Positions 60,665 through 64,000 of a stretch of DNA of 64,000 nucleotides are shown piece after piece. The stretch is from positions 248,001 to 312,000 of the forward strand of contig NZ_JABMKY010000004.1 in the NCBI RefSeq assembly GCF_013204845.1, written 5' to 3'. The stretch's first letter is position 1. Each line of letters opens with the position of its first letter. Made by a program: the position numbers and the translations under genes. This stretch comes from Paenibacillus qinlingensis. GTDB taxonomy: Bacteria; Bacillota; Bacilli; Paenibacillales; NBRC-103111. The notes below the pieces were generated by a model that did not search any database, had not been told where the DNA came from, and saw only the letters and a program-made list of their open reading frames with translations.

Positions 60665-61894
60665 ATGAATCTTACTATTAGAGCTTGGTTGCAGAGCAGA
60701 GGGAATACGCTTCCACATGAAAAAAGATTGTCACGCGAAGCGGTCATTTCGTTACTTATTCATTCCATTTTTCAATTCGGTGCTTCCATGTCAGGGGTGT
60801 TTCTCAATTTATATTTGTGGCGGTTAACGCATAGTGTTGTCGTGAATGGAACCTACAGCATGATCGTGTACATCTTAACACCGATTGGGTTCGCCATTGG
60901 CGGGTATATGATTAAGAAGAAAGATCGTATGGTCGCTTACCGGCTAGGTATTGTACTGATCGGTCTCTTCTATTTAAGTGTGAGTATTGCTGGGGAGCGG
61001 TTGGTCGATTATTATGTGCTTTTTGCCATATTTAATGGATTAGCTGGCGCTTTCTACTGGGTGGGTTATTTAACCTTGATGTATGATGTATCGACGGAGC
61101 AGAATCGGATTCGCTATCTCGCTTTCAATATGATGTTCTTCACAGCTGCTACGCTTGCAGGGCCAGCACTTGCTGGTTTCATCATTCGTTTGAGGGAAGG
61201 GTTAAGCGGATACACCATCGTCTTCTCCATTGCTTTCTTCATGTTTCTGTTGGCCGCGTTAATTTCTTTGAAAATTAAGGCGTCGAGCGGGCATCATCGT
61301 GTGTATTACTTGAAATATACAGGGCTCATTATGAAGAAAAAGCAAGAGTGGTCGAATGCGCTGCTTGGCTTCTTCGGCATGGGCTTGCTGCAGGGTACGA
61401 TGTTGTTTCTACCGAACATTCTCCTATTCAAAGTACTGCCGCGGGAAGATTTGGTCGGCTATCTAGGTGTCCTCTATTCGAGTCTAAGTATCGTCATGGG
61501 GATCTTTATTTCGAAGTACGCGAACGCGGGCAGGGCAAGGATGTATCTGACCATATCGACAGTGGGATACCTAGTGGGCGTCTCATGTATTATAGGAAGT
61601 TTAAATGTGTGGTCTGTGGTTGGTTTCATGATTCTGTACTCCATTTTTGCACCGCTTCAAGGGAATACCATGACGGGGTTCTATTATAGCCTCATTGCGA
61701 GACTTCCTCTTAAGGGGGAATTAAAGGTAGAAAGCGTGGTCGTTCGGGAATTTTTCTTAAATGTGGGGCGGGTTATTTCCATTCTCGTGCTCATTACCTT
61801 TGGGAGTGATTTGGATGGCGGACTTATTCCATGGATTCTGCTGATAGCTGCTTTGACGCAGTTCGGCTTAATTTGGTCGATTAAGAATCGGTAA
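60665..61894 (+). CDS. MFS transporter
   Basis: 409 aa with about 12 membrane helices (AVISLLIHSIFQFGASMSGV, VVNGTYSMIVYILTPIGFAI, LFAIFNGLAGAFYWVGYLTL, and so on). The loop after helix 2 is basic (MIKKKDRMVAYR). It resembles Bacillus-type MFS_1 proteins of unknown substrate. The ATG at 60665 follows GGAGG; an earlier in-frame start would run through the preceding terminator. Single gene. Confidence 0.88.
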   Translation: MNLTIRAWLQSRGNTLPHEKRLSREAVISLLIHSIFQFGASMSGVFLNLYLWRLTHSVVVNGTYSMIVYILTPIGFAIGGYMIKKKDRMVAYRLGIVLIGLFYLSVSIAGERLVDYYVLFAIFNGLAGAFYWVGYLTLMYDVSTEQNRIRYLAFNMMFFTAATLAGPALAGFIIRLREGLSGYTIVFSIAFFMFLLAALISLKIKASSGHHRVYYLKYTGLIMKKKQEWSNALLGFFGMGLLQGTMLFLPNILLFKVLPREDLVGYLGVLYSSLSIVMGIFISKYANAGRARMYLTISTVGYLVGVSCIIGSLNVWSVVGFMILYSIFAPLQGNTMTGFYYSLIARLPLKGELKVESVVVREFFLNVGRVISILVLITFGSDLDGGLIPWILLIAALTQFGLIWSIKNR

Positions 61895-62030
61895 GGGAAG
61901 AGGGTAGAGGGGAGAGTTCCTTAAGCCCGGTAATCAGCACCGAGAAGATGGAAAGAAGATAGGAAATGAGGAGCGTAAGCTTATATATTTAGAGTTTTGT
62001 GGTCGCAACCACAGAGTATCTTGGCCAAGT

Positions 62031-62170
62031 GAATAACTGATTTTCTGCAGCTAATTCAAGCGATACTATCGTATTTTGTACAATAACTGGATTTTCTCCC
62101 GTTAGTTCAAACCAATTTCGTGAAACGGGACATTTTGAGTAAAATTAGATGTAGGAAATCCAGTTAAATC
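62031..62170. repeat. Second array of the AACTGGATTTTCTCCAGTTAA repeat family
   Basis: Elements at 62031-62060 (ATAACTGATTTTCTGCAGCT), 62091-62112 (ATAACTGGATTTTCTCCCGT) and an inverted copy at 62139-62170 (GTAGGAAATCCAGTTAAATC), spaced about 50-60 bp. They match those at 45490-45683. A TGTGGT/ACCACA hairpin lies just upstream (about 61999-62014). The remainder of the gap between genes (61895-62377) shows nothing else I can name. Confidence 0.65.
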
Positions 62171-62377
62171 CGCAAAAGTTACTTAGTCTGAAATGCAAAA
62201 AATCCTACGTAGGCAGTTGCTAATGTCCTTTTCCCATTCAAATGGCTGGTATTAGGTGTAATAACAACATGCAGAGCAAAGTTAGAAGTAGATGTATTTC
62301 TTAAACAACCTCTAGAAGGATGATTGCCCCAAAATTCGGTTATCCTAGATGGTAGTGAATTGGAGAAGAGGGGAATT

Positions 62378-63334
62378 ATGCACATGGAGAAAGTAGATAT
62401 TCTGATTGTCGGAGGAGGCATTGCAGGGCTTCAAGCGGCGATTCAATTGGGCAGATATGAGCATAAAGTACTTGTGGTTGATGCAGGCTACGGCCGTTCT
62501 ACTCTGTGCAAGAGCTATCATAATATTTTAGGTTGGCCAGATGGGGTATCGGGGGAAGAGCTGCGAAGTGTAGGCAGGCTGCAAGCTGAGCGATTAGGGG
62601 TAGCTTTTGTCCAAGATGAAATTGTCCAGGCTGTCGCCAAGGGAAGAATCGGTGATGGCTTCGAACTATGGGGAAAAAGTGGCCGAGGCTATGAAGCGAG
62701 GACGCTTCTGCTGGCAACAGGTTTAATGGATCGGATGCCTGAACTCCCGAACTTGAAGGAGTGCTTGGGGTTAACGGTATACGTGTGCCCCGATTGCGAC
62801 GGATATGAGATCAAGGATCGAAATACGCTTGTCATGGGCTCTGGTGATGCAGGGGCAGCCATGGCGATTAAGCTCCGTCATCGAACCGAACAAATGACAT
62901 ATGTGAATCACCAGCATCGTGCTGTGAAAAGTGAGTATCTGATGGAAATGAAGAACAAAGGTATTACCTATTTGACGGAAGATCTTGCGGAAGTTGTTGT
63001 CGATTCACCGGGGCAGTTCAAGGGAGTGGTGCTTCGAGACGGCAGTCGCCTTTATGCGGATCGAGGTTTTATTGCCTTCGGCGGGAACGAAGTGAAATCG
63101 GATTTGGCACGTCAGCTTGGTGCAGAACGGATGGAGAATCGGCATGTGATGACCGATCCTCGCAGCAAAATGACGAGTGTTCCTTTCGTCTGGGCGGCTG
63201 GTGATGTCGGCGTTCATGCGGAGCAAGTGACGATAGCGATGGGTGAAGGCTCACAGGCGGCCATTTGGATCAACAAGGCGTTGCTAAGAATGAACGAAGA
63301 GGCGAATGTTCATCGAGTTGTGATTCGGTCTTAA
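62378..63334 (+). CDS. Thioredoxin-reductase-like FAD/NAD(P) oxidoreductase
   Basis: 318 aa. The N-terminal FAD-binding GGGIAGLQAAIQLG follows DILIV, the redox pair is in VCPDCDGYEI (CxxC in the thioredoxin-reductase position), the NAD(P)-binding segment is VMGSGDAGAAMAIKL, and the C-terminal FAD contact is VWAAGDVGVHAEQVTIAMGEG. It is shorter in the dimer region than TrxB and lacks GGGxSA, so it may reduce a different partner (ferredoxin-NADP or bacillithiol-type). AGAGGGG precedes; the start may be 62378 or 62384. Single gene, convergent with the last gene. Confidence 0.9.
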   Translation: MHMEKVDILIVGGGIAGLQAAIQLGRYEHKVLVVDAGYGRSTLCKSYHNILGWPDGVSGEELRSVGRLQAERLGVAFVQDEIVQAVAKGRIGDGFELWGKSGRGYEARTLLLATGLMDRMPELPNLKECLGLTVYVCPDCDGYEIKDRNTLVMGSGDAGAAMAIKLRHRTEQMTYVNHQHRAVKSEYLMEMKNKGITYLTEDLAEVVVDSPGQFKGVVLRDGSRLYADRGFIAFGGNEVKSDLARQLGAERMENRHVMTDPRSKMTSVPFVWAAGDVGVHAEQVTIAMGEGSQAAIWINKALLRMNEEANVHRVVIRS

Positions 63335-63337
63335 AGA

Positions 63338-64000
63338 CTAAAGGATGGTTATCGTTGGGAAAGCAGTTACTACATGCGCATACTCGACTAAGGCTTTTTC
63401 GCCGCCGGGGGTAAGATGATAGATGCCTCGGCTTTGTCGGACGAACCAACGATAGTAGTTTTGCTGCAGAAGTGAGCTCACGTTCATATTGCTAGTCATT
63501 TCACGCAGCTTGCGTGGACTGAGGGGTCCGTGCTGCTGCATCAGATAGGCGCAATGTAAGGACTTCTCACGGTACGCGGTCATTAGCTTCTGCTGAGAAC
63601 TGCCGCCAACATTATAGTCACCACTGCGCTCATGGAACTCCGTCATTAACTTGCCGGAAGCCCTCTTGTTGGGGCGTAATGTATAGGGAGTAGGCTCACA
63701 GACGAGATCGACTGTGGGCTGTTTGCGTTTGTAGAATTGGACAGTCAAAACGCCAAGCCCCAGCATGCGACAAAGTCGACGAATATCCTCCCATTGTAAG
63801 CGGTGGGGGGCTTTTCCTTTGTTAGGCAGCTCGAAGGCGACATACACGTCTTGCGTGAGCTTCAATCGTTCAATGCCTTGAACGAGAAGGGGGATATTAA
63901 AGCCTTTTTTTAATTCAACAATAACAGGGGGCTCTTCGCCTCGGATTGCGACTAAATCACAGTGTTTAACTTCGCCACGGACGGTATAGCCACGCTGCTC
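63338..64000 (-). CDS. DUF2161 PD-(D/E)XK-like protein (5' end cut by window)
   Basis: At least 220 codons; the frame is open to the right edge, so a TTG at 63865 is not the true start. The part beyond it reads GYTVRGEVKHCDLVAIRG, then PPVIVELKKGFNIPLLVQGI, which fits a PD-(D/E)XK nuclease core (Asp in CDLVA, ELK). Downstream are a small winged-helix-like region (LREMTSNMNVSSLLQQNYYR) and GIYHLTPGGEKALVEY. The family is listed as putative phosphodiesterase of unknown substrate. The stop nearly touches that of the oxidoreductase gene. Confidence 0.85.
   Translation of the reverse strand, partial: EQRGYTVRGEVKHCDLVAIRGEEPPVIVELKKGFNIPLLVQGIERLKLTQDVYVAFELPNKGKAPHRLQWEDIRRLCRMLGLGVLTVQFYKRKQPTVDLVCEPTPYTLRPNKRASGKLMTEFHERSGDYNVGGSSQQKLMTAYREKSLHCAYLMQQHGPLSPRKLREMTSNMNVSSLLQQNYYRWFVRQSRGIYHLTPGGEKALVEYAHVVTAFPTITIL

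Noticed and set aside
63338..63865. Complete 175-aa gene starting at TTG 63865
   Set aside because: The frame continues without a stop to the window edge and encodes the nuclease core residues there.

Overview
The window reads as a chromosomal segment of a low-to-moderate GC, spore-forming Bacillales bacterium, most probably Paenibacillus or a close relative. This is inferred from gene content, not from a database search. Pointers are ytxC upstream of thrS, a probable spore protein, the yhbD-bacE-bacF bactofilin set, LiaFSR, a CssRS-like pair beside HtrA, YesMN-type two-component systems beside sugar ABC importers, T-box leaders, an S-box leader and strong AGGAGG ribosome binding sites with many TTG/GTG starts. 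No phage, plasmid, transposase, CRISPR, rRNA or tRNA was seen. Both edges cut through a gene.

Left part (0-10.5 kb): the end of an alpha-galactoside ABC importer with a GH36 alpha-galactosidase, a divergent AraC regulator and a tagaturonate epimerase (UxaE); two small conserved Bacillales-type proteins; an HRDC protein; tyrS behind a tyrosine T-box; and corA with a hairpin leader. From 10.6 to 14.4 kb one SAM-I riboswitch controls metA-metI-metC, a complete homoserine to homocysteine route through O-acetylhomoserine. It is followed by mqnC of the futalosine menaquinone pathway, a five-unit 52-bp palindromic tandem repeat, ytxC, and thrS behind a threonine T-box.

Middle (19.7-36.1 kb): a 3D-domain wall protein with a tiny coupled upstream ORF, a probable gamma-type spore protein, a chemoreceptor with a C-terminal sensor, the ammonium transporter Amt, then an envelope-stress stretch (liaFSR, YugN-like, htrA and a CssRS-like pair). 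Next come ispH, a DUF2062 membrane protein, a DAHP synthase and a long-form type I glutamine synthetase. GlnR/TnrA-type boxes precede both amt and glnA.

Right part (36-64 kb): an FMN reductase, a DUF1800-DUF1501-mug operon, serC, the class Ib ribonucleotide reductase operon nrdI-nrdE-nrdF behind an NrdR-like box and a long leader, a repeat-rich intergenic region, yhbD with two bactofilins, an EmrB-type efflux pump, an orphan OmpR regulator, trmL and an AbrB-type regulator. Then come a phosphodiester-glycosidase pair, a YesMN-type two-component system divergent from a complete sugar ABC importer, an MFS protein, a thioredoxin-reductase-like enzyme and a cut DUF2161 nuclease-like gene.

Most genes belong to well-known families. 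I did not find a clear new defence or mobile system. The least explained signals are the intergenic repeat arrays with about 50-bp spacing (15.7, 45.5, 49.8 and 62.1 kb), the nrd leader, the corA leader hairpin, and several small ORFs with strong ribosome binding sites.
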